Source: Actinacidiphila glaucinigra
Lineage (GTDB): Bacteria > Actinomycetota > Actinomycetes > Streptomycetales > Streptomycetaceae
Length of the DNA: 64,000 nt
Direction: 5' to 3'
Assembly (NCBI RefSeq): GCF_900188405.1
Contig: NZ_FZOF01000001.1
Location: forward strand, 558,001-622,000
The translations under genes were made by a program, and so were the position numbers. The notes under the pieces are model-generated. The model ran no database searches, was not told the origin of the DNA, and saw nothing but the letters and a program-made list of their open reading frames with translations. Positions within the stretch are counted from its first letter, which is position 1. The number at the start of each line of letters is the position of its first letter. Of the stretch, positions 1-12,792 are shown one piece after another.

Positions 1-257
1 CCTGCTACGAGGTGCCCGAGGCGATGCGCGACGAGGTGGCCGCGGCCGTCCCCGAGGCCCGCGCCACCACCAGCTGGGGCACCCCCTCCCTGGACATCGC
101 CACCGGAGTGCACGCCCAACTCGCCCGGCTGGGTGTGCCGATGGGTGAGAAATCCCATATTTGTACGATGGAGTCCGGGGATCACTTCTCGTACCGCCGC
201 GAGCGGACCACCGGACGGCTCGCGGGATATGTCTGGCTGGACGGACCGAGTGACTGA
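1..257 (+). CDS. ylmD: Purine nucleoside phosphorylase/laccase-domain protein YlmD (YfiH family), C-terminal part
   Basis: This is the last 84 codons of a gene that begins before the window; the reading frame runs from base 3. The visible start CYEVPEAM and the later pieces HICTMESGDHFSYRR and TTGR match the C-terminal half of the YfiH/YlmD family, where a Cys and His residues bind zinc. Family members act as purine nucleoside phosphorylase/adenosine deaminase in vitro; older databases call them polyphenol oxidases or laccases. It sits directly upstream of ylmE and overlaps it by 8 bases, so the two are translationally coupled in the division cluster. The N-terminal half cannot be judged from here. 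Confidence 0.85.
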   Translation, partial: CYEVPEAMRDEVAAAVPEARATTSWGTPSLDIATGVHAQLARLGVPMGEKSHICTMESGDHFSYRRERTTGRLAGYVWLDGPSD

Positions 258-990
258 CCGTACGCAAGAGCGAAGGGCCGAGCTGGCCGGGAACCTGGCC
301 GCGGTCGAGGAGCGCATCGCGGCGGCCTGCGCGGCGGCCGGCCGGGCGCGGGACGAGGTGACCTTGATCGTGGTCACCAAGACCTACCCGGCGAGCGACG
401 TGCGGATCCTGTCGGAGCTCGGTGTGCGCGAGGTGGCGGAGAACCGCGACCAGGACGCCGCCCCCAAGGCGGAGGCCTGCGCCGACCTGCCGTTGACCTG
501 GCACTTCGTGGGACAGCTGCAGACGAACAAGGTGCGCTCGGTGGTGCGCTACGCGGACCTCGTGCACTCGGTCGACCGCCTCCGGCTGGTCGACGCGCTC
601 TCCTCGGCCGTCATGAAGTCCGAGCGGGCCGACCGCGAGCTCGGCTGCCTGCTCCAGGTCGCGCTGGACGCCGAGTCCGGGGCGGAGGGCTCCCGCGGCG
701 GAATCGCACCCGATGCCGTCGAAGGGATCGCCGAAGCCGTCGCGGCTGCCCCCGGGCTCCGCCTCGACGGACTGATGACGGTCGCACCGCTGGCGGGGCC
801 GTACGCGGGTCAACCCCGCGCCGCCTTCGATCGGCTGGCGGAAATCGCATCCTGCCTGCGCGCCGCGCATCCGGCTGCAAACATGGTCTCGGCAGGGATG
901 AGCGCGGACCTCGAAGAGGCCATCGCCGCCGGTGCGACACACGTACGCATCGGTAGCGCGGTACTCGGAGTCCGGACCGGGCTCGGGTAA
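250..990 (+). CDS. ylmE: YggS/YlmE family PLP-binding protein (PLP homeostasis)
   Basis: A 246-residue alanine-racemase-N-fold protein. The PLP lysine is K44 in IVVTKTYP, followed by GVREVAENR and the typical WHFVGQLQTNK. Family members carry PLP on a single TIM-barrel domain and keep free PLP and amino/keto acid pools balanced rather than catalysing one known reaction. The GTG at 250 is chosen because it overlaps the ylmD stop (GTGACTGA) and gives the usual family length of about 240; an upstream in-frame start exists but would reach deep into ylmD. It lies in the ylmD-ylmE-sepF-ylmG-divIVA order seen in most Gram-positive bacteria. Confidence 0.93.
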   Translation: MTDRTQERRAELAGNLAAVEERIAAACAAAGRARDEVTLIVVTKTYPASDVRILSELGVREVAENRDQDAAPKAEACADLPLTWHFVGQLQTNKVRSVVRYADLVHSVDRLRLVDALSSAVMKSERADRELGCLLQVALDAESGAEGSRGGIAPDAVEGIAEAVAAAPGLRLDGLMTVAPLAGPYAGQPRAAFDRLAEIASCLRAAHPAANMVSAGMSADLEEAIAAGATHVRIGSAVLGVRTGLG

Positions 991-1007
991 CGTCACCAAA
1001 CAAGTCG

Positions 1008-1028
1008 GACCACACAAAAAATATGGTC
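1008..1028 (+). promoter_or_regulatory. AT-rich inverted repeat before sepF, possible promoter/operator
   Basis: The short gap between ylmE and sepF contains GACCA and TGGTC arms flanking an 11-base A-rich core (1013-1023). A run of As and Ts this long is rare in this GC-rich DNA. It could be a promoter core or operator for sepF-ylmG-divIVA. I see no clear -35/-10 pair, so this is a weak call. Confidence 0.3.
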
Positions 1029-1053
1029 TTTCCCCGCTGAGAGGACGCAGAGC

Positions 1054-1635
1054 ATGGCCGGCGCGATGCGCAAGATGGCGGTCTACCTCGGCCTCGTGGA
1101 GGACGACGGGTACGACGGCCCGGGATTCGACCCCGACGACGAGTTCGAACCCGAACCCGAGCCGGAGCGCTCCCGCCGACCGCACCAGTCCCACCAGCCA
1201 CCACATCAGACACAACCGGAGGAACCGGTACGCATCGTGCATGCCCCGGCCCCCCGGGAACCCCGGATCGCCGCAGTGGCATCCATCACACAAGAACGCC
1301 ATAGCCTGGAGAAGAACGCGCCGGTGATCATGCCCAAGGTCGTGTCGGAACGAGAGCCGTACCGGATCACGACACTCCACCCCCGGACGTACAACGAAGC
1401 CCGTACGATCGGGGAACACTTCCGTGAAGGCACTCCGGTGATCATGAATCTGACGGAGATGGACGACACGGACGCGAAGCGACTTGTCGACTTTGCCGCC
1501 GGACTGGTCTTCGGGCTGCACGGCAGCATCGAGCGGGTGACGCAGAAGGTGTTTCTGCTGTCGCCTGCTAACGTCGATGTCACGGCGGAGGACAAGGCCC
1601 GCATCGCCGAAGGCGGGTTCTTCAATCAGAGCTGA
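1054..1635 (+). CDS. sepF: Cell division protein SepF
   Basis: A 193-residue SepF. Residues 1-14 ([14 protein letters not shown]) form the amphipathic membrane-binding helix, residues about 25-90 are an acidic, proline-rich linker, and residues about 100-190 are the conserved SepF fold ([47 protein letters not shown]). SepF binds the FtsZ C-terminus and anchors the Z-ring to the membrane, which is important in actinobacteria because FtsA is absent. The ATG at 1054 is preceded by GAGAGGA. It lies between ylmE and ylmG, as expected. Confidence 0.95.
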   Translation: MAGAMRKMAVYLGLVEDDGYDGPGFDPDDEFEPEPEPERSRRPHQSHQPPHQTQPEEPVRIVHAPAPREPRIAAVASITQERHSLEKNAPVIMPKVVSEREPYRITTLHPRTYNEARTIGEHFREGTPVIMNLTEMDDTDAKRLVDFAAGLVFGLHGSIERVTQKVFLLSPANVDVTAEDKARIAEGGFFNQS

Positions 1636-1697
1636 GATACGCAACCGTACGAAACCGGCCGTGAGGCCCATGAACAAGCAGGGGAGAGGGCAGCGCG

Positions 1698-1988
1698 ATG
1701 GACATCGCACTCCAGGTGCTGTGGATCGCGTTGATGTGCTTCCTGCTTGTCCTGATCTTCCGGTTGGTGATGGACTATGTTTTCCAGTTCGCTCGATCGT
1801 GGCAGCCTGGGAAGCCCATGGTGGTCGTCCTGGAGGCCACCTACACTGTCACCGATCCGCCACTCAAGCTTCTGCGGCGGTTCATCCCGCCGCTGCGCCT
1901 CGGGGGCGTGGCGCTCGACCTGTCCTTCTTCGTATTGATGATCATCGTGTACATCCTGCTCACCGTCGTAGGGGGCTTGCGAGGATGA
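1698..1988 (+). CDS. ylmG: YggT/YlmG family membrane protein
   Basis: A 96-residue protein with two hydrophobic segments (about residues 5-28 and 70-92), the latter containing LDLSFFVLMIIVYILLTVV, separated by a loop with PPLKLLRRFIPPLRLGGVALD, the YGGT-family signature. Its exact role is unknown; homologues sit with sepF and divIVA and are linked to division or nucleoid distribution. GGGGAGAGGG precedes the ATG. The spacing to sepF (62 bases) and divIVA (46 bases) suggests one transcript. Confidence 0.9.
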   Translation: MDIALQVLWIALMCFLLVLIFRLVMDYVFQFARSWQPGKPMVVVLEATYTVTDPPLKLLRRFIPPLRLGGVALDLSFFVLMIIVYILLTVVGGLRG

Positions 1989-2034
1989 CCGATGCGGGCT
2001 CCCGATATGTCGACGATCACGTTGAGGTGAAGAG

Positions 2035-3285
2035 ATGCCACTGACCCCCGAGGACGTGCGGAACAAGCAGTTCACGACCGTCCGCCTCCGAGAAGGCTAT
2101 GACGAGGACGAGGTCGACGCCTTCCTTGACGAGGTCGAGGCGGAACTGACGCGACTGCTCCGCGAGAACGAGGACCTGCGCGCCAAGCTGGCCGCGGCGA
2201 CCCGTGCCGCCGCCCAGAACCAGCAGCAGGGCATGCGCAAGCCCGAGCCGCAGGACGGCCGCGGTCCCGGGGCTCCCGTGCCCGCCGCCATATCCGGACC
2301 GCAGCCGGTGCCGCCCCAGCAGATGGGCGGCCCCGGTCCCCAGGGACCCGGCAGTGGCCTCGCCCTGCCCGCCGGGCCCAGCGCACAGCAGGGCCCCGGT
2401 CCGATGGGCCAGGGTCCGATGCAGGGCGGTCCCATGGGTCAGGGCCCGATGGGGCAGGGCCCCATGGGTCAGGGTCCGATGGGTCAGCAGCACCCCATGC
2501 AGGGCGGCCCCATGGGTCAGGGCCCGATGGGTCAGCAGCAGCACCCCATGCAGGGCGGCCCCATGGGTCAGGGCCCGATGGGTCAGCAGCACCCCATGCA
2601 GGGTGGTCACCCGATGCAGCAGCAGGGCCCCGGTGGCGACAGCGCCGCCCGTGTGCTCTCGCTCGCCCAGCAGACGGCCGACCAGGCGATCGCCGAGGCG
2701 CGTGCCGAGGCGAACAAGATCGTCGGCGAGGCCCGCAGCCGCGCCGAGGGCCTGGAGCGCGACGCCCGCGCCAAGGCCGACGCCCTTGAGCGGGACGCGC
2801 AGGAGAAGCACCGCGTGGCCATGGGCTCCCTGGAGTCCGCCCGCGCCACGCTGGAGCGCAAGGTCGAGGACCTGCGCGGCTTCGAGCGCGAGTACCGCAC
2901 CCGCCTGAAGTCGTACCTGGAGAGCCAGCTGCGCCAGCTGGAGAACCAGGCCGACGACTCGCTCGCCCCGCCGCGCACCCCCGCGGCCGCGTCCCTCTCC
3001 TCCGGTTCCGGAGGGATGGGCGGCACCATGGGTGGCGGCGGCATGGGCGGCACGATGGGCGGCGGCATGGCCACCGCCGGTGCCGGCACCATGGGTGGCA
3101 ACCAGGGCTACGGCGGCCAGGGCATGGGCGGCGTCGGCGGGCAGAACCCGACGTACGGCGGCCAGCAGCAGATGTCGCCGGCCATGACGCAGCCGATGGC
3201 ACCGGTGCGGCCCCAGGGGCCGGCACCGCTGCAGCAGGCGCCGACGCCGATGCGTGGGTTCCTGATCGACGAGGACGACAACTAG
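2035..3285 (+). CDS. divIVA: DivIVA, polar growth determinant
   Basis: A 416-residue DivIVA. The N-terminal lipid-binding coiled coil begins MPLTPEDVRNKQFTTVRLRE with the conserved YDEDEVDAFLDEVE. Residues about 65-205 are a Gly/Pro/Met/Gln-rich linker dominated by PMGQ repeats, and residues about 205-310 form the second coiled coil (ARVLSLAQQTADQAIAEARA). A Gly/Met-rich tail ends in FLIDEDDN. In Streptomyces DivIVA marks hyphal tips and branch sites and organises the polarisome, and it is essential there. The long linker is typical of Streptomyces and absent from Bacillus. The start follows GAGGTGAAGAG. A strong hairpin follows the stop. Confidence 0.96.
   Translation: MPLTPEDVRNKQFTTVRLREGYDEDEVDAFLDEVEAELTRLLRENEDLRAKLAAATRAAAQNQQQGMRKPEPQDGRGPGAPVPAAISGPQPVPPQQMGGPGPQGPGSGLALPAGPSAQQGPGPMGQGPMQGGPMGQGPMGQGPMGQGPMGQQHPMQGGPMGQGPMGQQQHPMQGGPMGQGPMGQQHPMQGGHPMQQQGPGGDSAARVLSLAQQTADQAIAEARAEANKIVGEARSRAEGLERDARAKADALERDAQEKHRVAMGSLESARATLERKVEDLRGFEREYRTRLKSYLESQLRQLENQADDSLAPPRTPAAASLSSGSGGMGGTMGGGGMGGTMGGGMATAGAGTMGGNQGYGGQGMGGVGGQNPTYGGQQQMSPAMTQPMAPVRPQGPAPLQQAPTPMRGFLIDEDDN
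2395..2626 (+). repeat. In-gene tandem repeats coding for PMGQ(G) units in DivIVA
   Basis: Near-perfect short direct repeats built from GGTCCGATG, GGTCAGGGC and CAGCACCCCATGCAGGGCGG encode about a dozen PMGQG / HPMQGG units. One unit of about 48 bases recurs almost unchanged around 2495-2595. The repeats keep the reading frame. Such arrays can expand or contract by slippage and are a likely site of strain-to-strain length variation. Confidence 0.85.
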
Positions 3286-3310
3286 TCGCTTGCGCGACTG
3301 CGGCACCACA

Positions 3311-3353
3311 GGGCCGGGCCCCCAGGGAATCGCTTCCCTTGGGGGCCCGGCCC
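3311..3353 (+). terminator. Strong hairpin terminator after divIVA
   Basis: GGGCCGGGCCCCCAGGGAA and its near-perfect reverse complement flank a short CGC(T) loop, 26 bases after the divIVA stop. It is GC-rich with only a short T stretch after it (TTTCCCG), as is usual in Streptomyces. Confidence 0.85.
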
Positions 3354-3405
3354 TTTCCCGCGCCGCGGTCGCGGTGCCGCTTCTGCGGGGGTGCCGTGGT
3401 TGCGG

Positions 3406-3490
3406 CCGGTGGTTGTGTGCGGGTGCGTTGCGCCTACGGCGGGCATCCCCCGCCCGCCCGCCCGATTGCCCGGCGCGGTCAGTGCGGGCC
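3406..3490 (+). repeat. Left arm of an 85-base inverted repeat
   Basis: This segment, from CCGGTGGTTGTGTGCGGGTG to CAGTGCGGGCC, reads almost unchanged as the reverse complement of 4017-4103. I count only a handful of differences plus a 2-base indel near the C-rich middle. It includes a 27-base unit at 3412-3438. Confidence 0.85.
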
Positions 3491-4016
3491 TCGCACGGTT
3501 CGTGGTGGGCCGGGGTCGGGGCCTCCGGGGCTGGGCATTCTGTACCGCATATTTATGTGCATGGCGGGCGGTCCAGGTCGGACCCGGGATGCCGCACAAC
3601 AAATACACGTCAGCGTCCAGAACACCCACCCCTACGACCCCGCCCCCTCCGTATCGATGGGCGACAACGGCCGGAGGATGGTGAGGGGAGGGCGCCCCTC
3701 CCCGCACCGCTGGAAGCTGCCCTCACCAGGGGGTCCCCCGGCCGCAGGCCGAGCGATGGGTGCGCGCACCGGTAGCGCGGCCGACTCACCGGCATCGAGC
3801 CGGATTGTGTGGGCGTTCGGTGAGGCGCGTGCGGCAACCCCGGACTGCCCCCTCACCACCCTCCGGCCGTCATGCGCCCAACCCACCGGAGGGGGTGTGG
3901 CGGGGTGCGCCCGGAAACGACGAGCGGCGGACCCGGCGCGGAATGATGTCGGGGTAAACCGCGAGCGTTGAGGACGTGCGCCGGCGCGGCCCCGCCCCAC
4001 AGACGAACGGAGCGCA

Positions 4017-4103
4017 GGCCCGCACTGACCGCGCCGGGCAATCGGGCGGGCGGGCGGGGAAACAGCCCGCCGCAGGCGCAACGCACCCGCACACAACCAC
4101 CGG
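4017..4103 (-). repeat. Right arm of the 85-base inverted repeat, with an extra 27-base copy next to it
   Basis: Reverse-complement partner of 3406-3490. A 27-base unit starting CGCAGGCGCAACGCACCCGC is present here at 4071-4097, repeats exactly at 4123-4149, and has a third, inverted copy at 3412-3438. The final copy runs into the ileS terminator. Confidence 0.85.
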
Positions 4104-4147
4104 GCAGCCCGGCGCAGCCGCCCGCAGGCGCAACGCACCCGCACACA

Positions 4148-4190
4148 ACGACGCCCCCCGCCCACGGGAAACGTGGGCGGGGGGCGTCGT
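4148..4190 (-). terminator. Hairpin terminator of ileS
   Basis: Two 19-base perfectly complementary arms (ACGACGCCCCCCGCCCACG) enclose a GGAAA loop, 22 bases beyond the ileS stop. It probably also blocks any transcription coming from the divIVA side. Confidence 0.88.
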
Positions 4191-4212
4191 GCGGTAACCG
4201 ACCCCGGAGGGG

Positions 4213-7341
<3,129 letters not shown>

Positions 7342-7630
7342 CGGATCTGCCTCCGGCGGACACGTTCGCGTGCGTATTCCGTCGGAGGGACGAGAGCGCC
7401 TGCTGTGAGTGCTCCCGCGGTACCACCCTCCTTGGCCGCGGACGGGCCCCTTCGGGCTCGCTCCGCAACCCCCTCATTGGGGTCGCGCTGCCGGTTCTAC
7501 TCGCCCTCGCGGGCTTTCCTCCGGCGGCTCCGGGGTGATCTTCACGTCGCGCACACCCCCGGGCTTCCACCGTCCCCGGGTCGCTATGGGCTGCGTACGG
7601 CGCTACTCGTCCCCTTCCACGCCTTTCGCT
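7342..7630 (-). promoter_or_regulatory. Isoleucine T-box riboswitch leader of ileS
   Basis: On the minus strand the leader contains the T-box core GGAGGGTGGTACCGCGGGAG (7411-7431, tRNA 3'-end binding). Upstream are the Stem I landmarks: ACGAGTAG near 7601-7610, the apical GGTGGAAGCC near 7567-7576, and a specifier loop GTGAAGATCACC whose ATC (complement of 7537-7539) is an isoleucine codon. Uncharged tRNA-Ile should pair with both sites and turn on ileS. There is no T-tract terminator before the start, so control of ribosome access is more likely than transcription attenuation, as in other actinobacterial ileS leaders. Confidence 0.88.
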
Positions 7631-7636
7631 CCGCCC

Positions 7637-7670
7637 AGTGTAAGGGGCCGCGGGGTGCGGTGTCGGCCGG
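7637..7670 (-). promoter_or_regulatory. Candidate promoter of the ileS leader
   Basis: On the minus strand a -10-like TACACT (complement of 7637-7642) lies 18 bases after CCGACA, a fair -35. The predicted transcript start near 7630 is just before the first T-box stem. Confidence 0.55.
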
Positions 7671-7896
7671 GTTTCCGCGGGGGGCAGGAGTGACCCGAAT
7701 GGCCCGGTCCGCACCCTGTTACCCGTTGGTACCGGAATACCTCGCGGAGAGCTGGGCACAACGGATGCAGACCTGCCTCCCGACCCGGCACGGCAGGCGG
7801 ATCAGGCGGCGTGCCCCGTTGCCGCGGGTCCGGAGCCGATTTATCGTTCCGGCACGATTCGCGAGCAAGATCGCAATATGTGAAGGGGCCTCGGCC

Positions 7897-9018
<1,122 letters not shown>

Positions 9019-9158
9019 CCGCCGACCGCTGACCACTGAGCGCGGAAACGGGGAATCGCGGGGCCCGAACCCTCGCAGCCCCGCTGTTCGGACGTATGTG
9101 CCGTAACCTCGTCTGCGTCAGGATCCGGACTGGCGCAGATCAGGGCTGAAGGACTCAC

Positions 9159-9719
9159 ATGGCGAAGGCACAGGAGACCGCGGCGGACACGGCCGAGGAG
9201 CCGACCGGCGGTACGGACGAGGTCACCGGCAAGGGGCCGCGGCGCATCGCCGTGCTCCTGAGCGTCGCGGCGCTCGCGTACGTCCTCGACCTCCTCACGA
9301 AGATCTGGGTGGTGACCAGCCTCGAGGGACACGAGCCCATCGAGGTGATCGGCAGCTACCTGCGCTTCGAGGCGGTGCGCAACGCCGGCGCGGCCTTCGG
9401 CTTCGGCCAGGGCATGACCATCGTCTTCACGGTGATCGCCGTCACGGTGGTCGTGGTGATCGCCAGGATCGCCCGCAAGCTGCACAGCGTGCCGTGGGCG
9501 ATCGCGCTGGGACTCCTGCTCGGGGGCGCCTTCGGCAACCTCACCGACCGGATCTTCCGCGCTCCGGGCTTCCTGCAGGGCCATGTGGTCGACTTCATCG
9601 CGCCGACCCACTTCGCGGTGTTCAACCTGGCCGACTCGGCGATCGTCTGCGGCGGCATCCTGATCGTCCTGCTCTCCTTCCGCGGTCTCGACCCGGACGG
9701 AACCGTGCACAAGGACTGA
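9159..9719 (+). CDS. lspA: Lipoprotein signal peptidase (signal peptidase II)
   Basis: A 186-residue membrane aspartyl protease that cuts the signal peptide from diacylated prolipoproteins. There are four hydrophobic segments after an acidic 25-residue N-terminus. The family motifs are [22 protein letters not shown] and FNLADSAIV; the two catalytic Asp residues are in VVDF and FNLAD. It acts after Lgt, encoded at 56.7 kb in this window. The ATG at 9159 is preceded by GAAGGA. The adjacent RluD-type gene is the usual neighbour. Confidence 0.95.
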   Translation: MAKAQETAADTAEEPTGGTDEVTGKGPRRIAVLLSVAALAYVLDLLTKIWVVTSLEGHEPIEVIGSYLRFEAVRNAGAAFGFGQGMTIVFTVIAVTVVVVIARIARKLHSVPWAIALGLLLGGAFGNLTDRIFRAPGFLQGHVVDFIAPTHFAVFNLADSAIVCGGILIVLLSFRGLDPDGTVHKD

Positions 9720-9771
9720 GCCGGGAGCAGGGCGGCGAGGGGCGCCCCGCGGATCCGGCATACTCGATCAG

Positions 9772-10713
9772 GTGAGTATGCCTGCCGAAGTTCGATCCCT
9801 CCCCGTCCCCGATGGCCTCGAGGGCGAGCGCGTCGACGCCGCCATCGCCCGTATGTTCGGTTTCTCGCGGACCAAGGCGGCCGAGCTGGCCGCCGCCGGG
9901 AAGGTGACGATCGACGGCAGCGCGGCGGGCAAGTCCGACCGGGTCTCGGGCGGTGCCTGGCTCGAGGTCGAGATGCCCGCGCCGCCGCGCCCGGTGGAGA
10001 TCGTCGCCGAGCCGGTGCCGGGCATGCGCATCGTGCACGACGACGAGCACGTGGTCGTGATCGACAAGCCCGTGGGCGTGGCCGCCCACCCCAGCCCCGG
10101 CTGGACCGGCACCACGGTCATCGGCGGCCTGGCCGCCGCCGGCTACCGGATCTCCACCTCCGGGGCCGCCGAGCGCCAGGGCATCGTCCACCGGCTCGAC
10201 GTCGGCACCTCGGGCCTGATGGCCGTCGCCAAGTCGGAGATCGCCTACAGCGACCTCAAGCAGCAGTTCCGGGAGCGCACCGTCGACAAGCGCTACCACG
10301 CGCTGGTCCAGGGCCACCCCGACCCGCTCAGCGGCACCATCGACGCCCCGATCGGCCGCCACCCCCAGCACGACTACAAGTGGGCCGTGACCGCGGAGGG
10401 CAAGCCCAGCGTCACGCACTACGACCTCGTCGAGGCGTTCCGCGCGGCCTCCCTGCTCGACATCAAGCTGGAGACCGGCCGCACCCACCAGATCCGGGTG
10501 CACATGGCCGCCCACCGCCACCCTTGCGTCGGCGACCTGACCTACGGGGCCGACCCCACCCTCGCCAAACGGCTGAAACTCACGCGCCAGTGGCTGCACG
10601 CCGTGCGCCTGGGCTTCTCCCACCCCGAGGACGGCCGCTGGGTGGAGTTCGAGAGCACCTACCCGGACGACCTGCAGTACGCCCTCGACACCGTGCGGGC
10701 CGACAGTGCCTGA
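9772..10713 (+). CDS. rluD: RluA/RluD family rRNA pseudouridine synthase
   Basis: A 313-residue enzyme that converts uridines in 23S rRNA to pseudouridine. Residues about 15-75 form an S4 RNA-binding domain ([20 protein letters not shown]). The catalytic domain carries [14 protein letters not shown] with the nucleophile D143, and [15 protein letters not shown] near residue 235. Start is GTG 9772 or ATG 9778; neither has a clear Shine-Dalgarno, and TACTCG nearby may be a -10. The stop overlaps the next gene by 8 bases. The precise target uridines cannot be read from sequence. Confidence 0.93.
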   Translation: MSMPAEVRSLPVPDGLEGERVDAAIARMFGFSRTKAAELAAAGKVTIDGSAAGKSDRVSGGAWLEVEMPAPPRPVEIVAEPVPGMRIVHDDEHVVVIDKPVGVAAHPSPGWTGTTVIGGLAAAGYRISTSGAAERQGIVHRLDVGTSGLMAVAKSEIAYSDLKQQFRERTVDKRYHALVQGHPDPLSGTIDAPIGRHPQHDYKWAVTAEGKPSVTHYDLVEAFRAASLLDIKLETGRTHQIRVHMAAHRHPCVGDLTYGADPTLAKRLKLTRQWLHAVRLGFSHPEDGRWVEFESTYPDDLQYALDTVRADSA

Positions 10714-11143
10714 GGACTACGAGGTCCGGGTCGCCGCCGACCCGGACGACCTGAAGGCGTACTACGCGGTCCGGCACGAGGTCTTCGTCGTCGAGCAGCA
10801 GGTCCCCGCCGACCTGGAGTACGACGCCCACGACGCCGACGCCGTGCACGTCCTGGCGACCGGCCCCCACGGCGCACTCGGCGCGGGCCGGCTGCTCCTC
10901 GGCGAGGACGGCACCGGCATCCTCGGCCGGCTCGCCGTGACCGGCGCCTCCCGCGGGCTGGGCATCGGCGTGGCCCTGGTGCGCGCCATCGAGGACGAGG
11001 CGCGGCGGCACGGTCTGTCCGCCGTCGAACTGCACGCCCAGACCCATGCCGTCGGCTTCTACGAGCGCCTTGGCTACACCTCCTTCGGCGCGGAGTACGA
11101 GGAGGCGGGCATTCCGCACCTCTCGATGAGGCGCGTGCTCTGA
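10706..11143 (+). CDS. GNAT family N-acetyltransferase
   Basis: A 145-residue acetyltransferase. The acetyl-CoA loop is seen at [19 protein letters not shown], where the usual Q/RxxGxG/A pattern appears as SRGLGIG, and the C-terminal half has [22 protein letters not shown]. The opening [17 protein letters not shown] resembles the ElaA-like branch. The substrate is unknown. Its GTG start lies inside the end of the rluD gene (8-base overlap), so the two are translated together. Confidence 0.88.
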   Translation: MPEDYEVRVAADPDDLKAYYAVRHEVFVVEQQVPADLEYDAHDADAVHVLATGPHGALGAGRLLLGEDGTGILGRLAVTGASRGLGIGVALVRAIEDEARRHGLSAVELHAQTHAVGFYERLGYTSFGAEYEEAGIPHLSMRRVL

Positions 11144-11179
11144 CCGGGGCCGGGGCGGCCGACGTGCCACGCTAGGGGC

Positions 11180-12775
11180 GTGGATCAACTCGCGCTGTTC
11201 TTCACCCTGATGCTCGCGGCCATCGTGATGGTGCCGCTGGGCGACCGGATGGGGCTGCCGTCGCCCGTTCTGATGACGCTGCTCGGGGTCGTGCTGGCCC
11301 TCCTGCCGTTCGTGCCGAACGTCGAGATCAACCCCGGGCTCATCCTGCCGCTCGTGCTGCCGCCGCTGCTCTACGCCTCCGTACAGCGCACGTCCTGGCG
11401 GCAGTTCGCCGCCAACAAGAAGGCCATCTTCCTGCTGGCCGTCGCCCTGGTGCTGATCACCACCGCGGCGGTGGGCGCCATCGCCTCCGTCGTCGTCCCC
11501 GGCATCTCGCTGGCCGCCGCCCTCGCGCTCGGCGCGCTGGTCGCCCCGCCCGACCCGGTGGCCGCGACCGCGGTCGCCGGACGGCTGGGACTGCCGCGCC
11601 GCATGGTGTCGACCCTGGAGGGCGAGGGCCTCTTCAACGACGTCACCGCGATCGTCGTCTACAACGTGGCCGTCGCCGCGGCCGTGACCGGCTCCTTCTC
11701 GTGGCCGGAGGCGCTCGGCGAACTGCTGCTGTCGGCGGTCGTCGCGGTCGCCGTCGGCGTCGTGCTGGGCTGGACGGCCTCCAAGCTGATGGGGGTCGTC
11801 GGCGACCCGACCCTGCAGATCGGGCTCTCGCTGCTCGTCCCGTTCGCCTCCTACGCGATCGCCGACGAGGCGCACGGCTCCGGCGTCCTCGCCGTGCTCA
11901 CCACCGCGCTGTTCCTCGCCGAACACGCCCGCGACGCCGACGACGTGACCGGCCGACTGGTCGGCGCCACCTTCTGGGAGGTCGTCGACACACTCGTCAC
12001 CGGCGTCGCCTTCGGCCTGATCGGCCTGGAGCTGCACAACGTCTTCGGTGTCGGCGCCGGCCGCTGGGGCACCATGCTGAGCCACGCGGCGATCGTCGTC
12101 GGCGCGGTCGTCCTCGTACGGCTGGCCTATCTGATGCCGGCCTCGGCCGTGACCAGGCGACTGCACAAACGGCGCGACCTGGACGAGGACATCCCCATGT
12201 CGTGGCGCGAGACCGTCGTCATGTGGTGGGCCGGCATGCGCGGCGTGGCGTCCGTCGCCCTGGCGCTGGCCATCCCGCACACCACGGAGAGCGGCGCGCC
12301 CTTCCCGGCTCGGGACGAGATCCTCTTCATCGCCTTCTCCGTCGTCCTCACCACCCTGGTGCTGCAGGGGCTCACCCTTCCGCAGGTCGTCAAGCGGCTC
12401 GGGGTGAGCAGCGACACCCAGGTGGAGCACGACATGGAGATGCTGCTCGCGCTGCGCGCCATGGCCGCCGCCAAGCAGCGGCTGAAGGAGGTCGAGGCGA
12501 CCGAGGACTTCTCCGAGGAGGTCTCCGAACTCCTGCACCGCCGCGCCTTCGACGTCGGGGCCCGCATCTGCCCCGACATCGTCGACGACGAGAAGCGCGA
12601 CCGGCACACCGCCCGCGTGCGGCGCATCAAGACGGTCGAGCGTGTCCAGCGCGACATGCTCTCCGCCGCCCGGCACGAGGTCCTCGCCGCGCGCAGCGAG
12701 CCCGGCTACGACCCCGAGATCGTCGACCGGGTGCTGCGCCAGCTCGATGTGCGCAGCCTGCGCGTGTCCCGGTAG
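11180..12775 (+). CDS. CPA1-family Na+/H+ antiporter
   Basis: A 531-residue membrane transporter with about 12 transmembrane segments up to residue 410. It has the CPA1 signature PPDPVAATAVAGRLGL, the carboxylate region EGEGLFNDVTAIV and WAGMRGVASVALALAIP. The last 110 residues are a soluble helical tail (MLLALRAMAAAKQRL). It exchanges protons for Na+ or K+ across the cell membrane; ion preference cannot be judged. The GTG start has no clear ribosome site, and TAGG lies just before it, so it may be leaderless. Confidence 0.92.
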   Translation: MDQLALFFTLMLAAIVMVPLGDRMGLPSPVLMTLLGVVLALLPFVPNVEINPGLILPLVLPPLLYASVQRTSWRQFAANKKAIFLLAVALVLITTAAVGAIASVVVPGISLAAALALGALVAPPDPVAATAVAGRLGLPRRMVSTLEGEGLFNDVTAIVVYNVAVAAAVTGSFSWPEALGELLLSAVVAVAVGVVLGWTASKLMGVVGDPTLQIGLSLLVPFASYAIADEAHGSGVLAVLTTALFLAEHARDADDVTGRLVGATFWEVVDTLVTGVAFGLIGLELHNVFGVGAGRWGTMLSHAAIVVGAVVLVRLAYLMPASAVTRRLHKRRDLDEDIPMSWRETVVMWWAGMRGVASVALALAIPHTTESGAPFPARDEILFIAFSVVLTTLVLQGLTLPQVVKRLGVSSDTQVEHDMEMLLALRAMAAAKQRLKEVEATEDFSEEVSELLHRRAFDVGARICPDIVDDEKRDRHTARVRRIKTVERVQRDMLSAARHEVLAARSEPGYDPEIVDRVLRQLDVRSLRVSR

Positions 12776-12792
12776 GCGGTGCGGCCCGTCCC

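Larger units (their letters stand above)
3354..4147. other. Repeat-rich intergenic gap between divIVA and ileS, no gene seen
   Basis: About 800 bases between two convergent terminators. Open frames on both strands here have no start with a ribosome site, no recognisable domain and irregular third-base composition, so I call no gene. The stretch holds a widely separated inverted repeat (3406-3490 and 4017-4103), three copies of a 27-base unit and several hairpin-like segments, for example the G-rich/C-rich palindrome near 3684-3702. It looks like a block of dispersed chromosomal repeats. Confidence 0.6.

Noticed and set aside
3339..3971. 210-codon frame in the divIVA-ileS gap
   Set aside because: No ribosome site, it starts inside the divIVA terminator, runs through the inverted repeat and has no recognisable domain.
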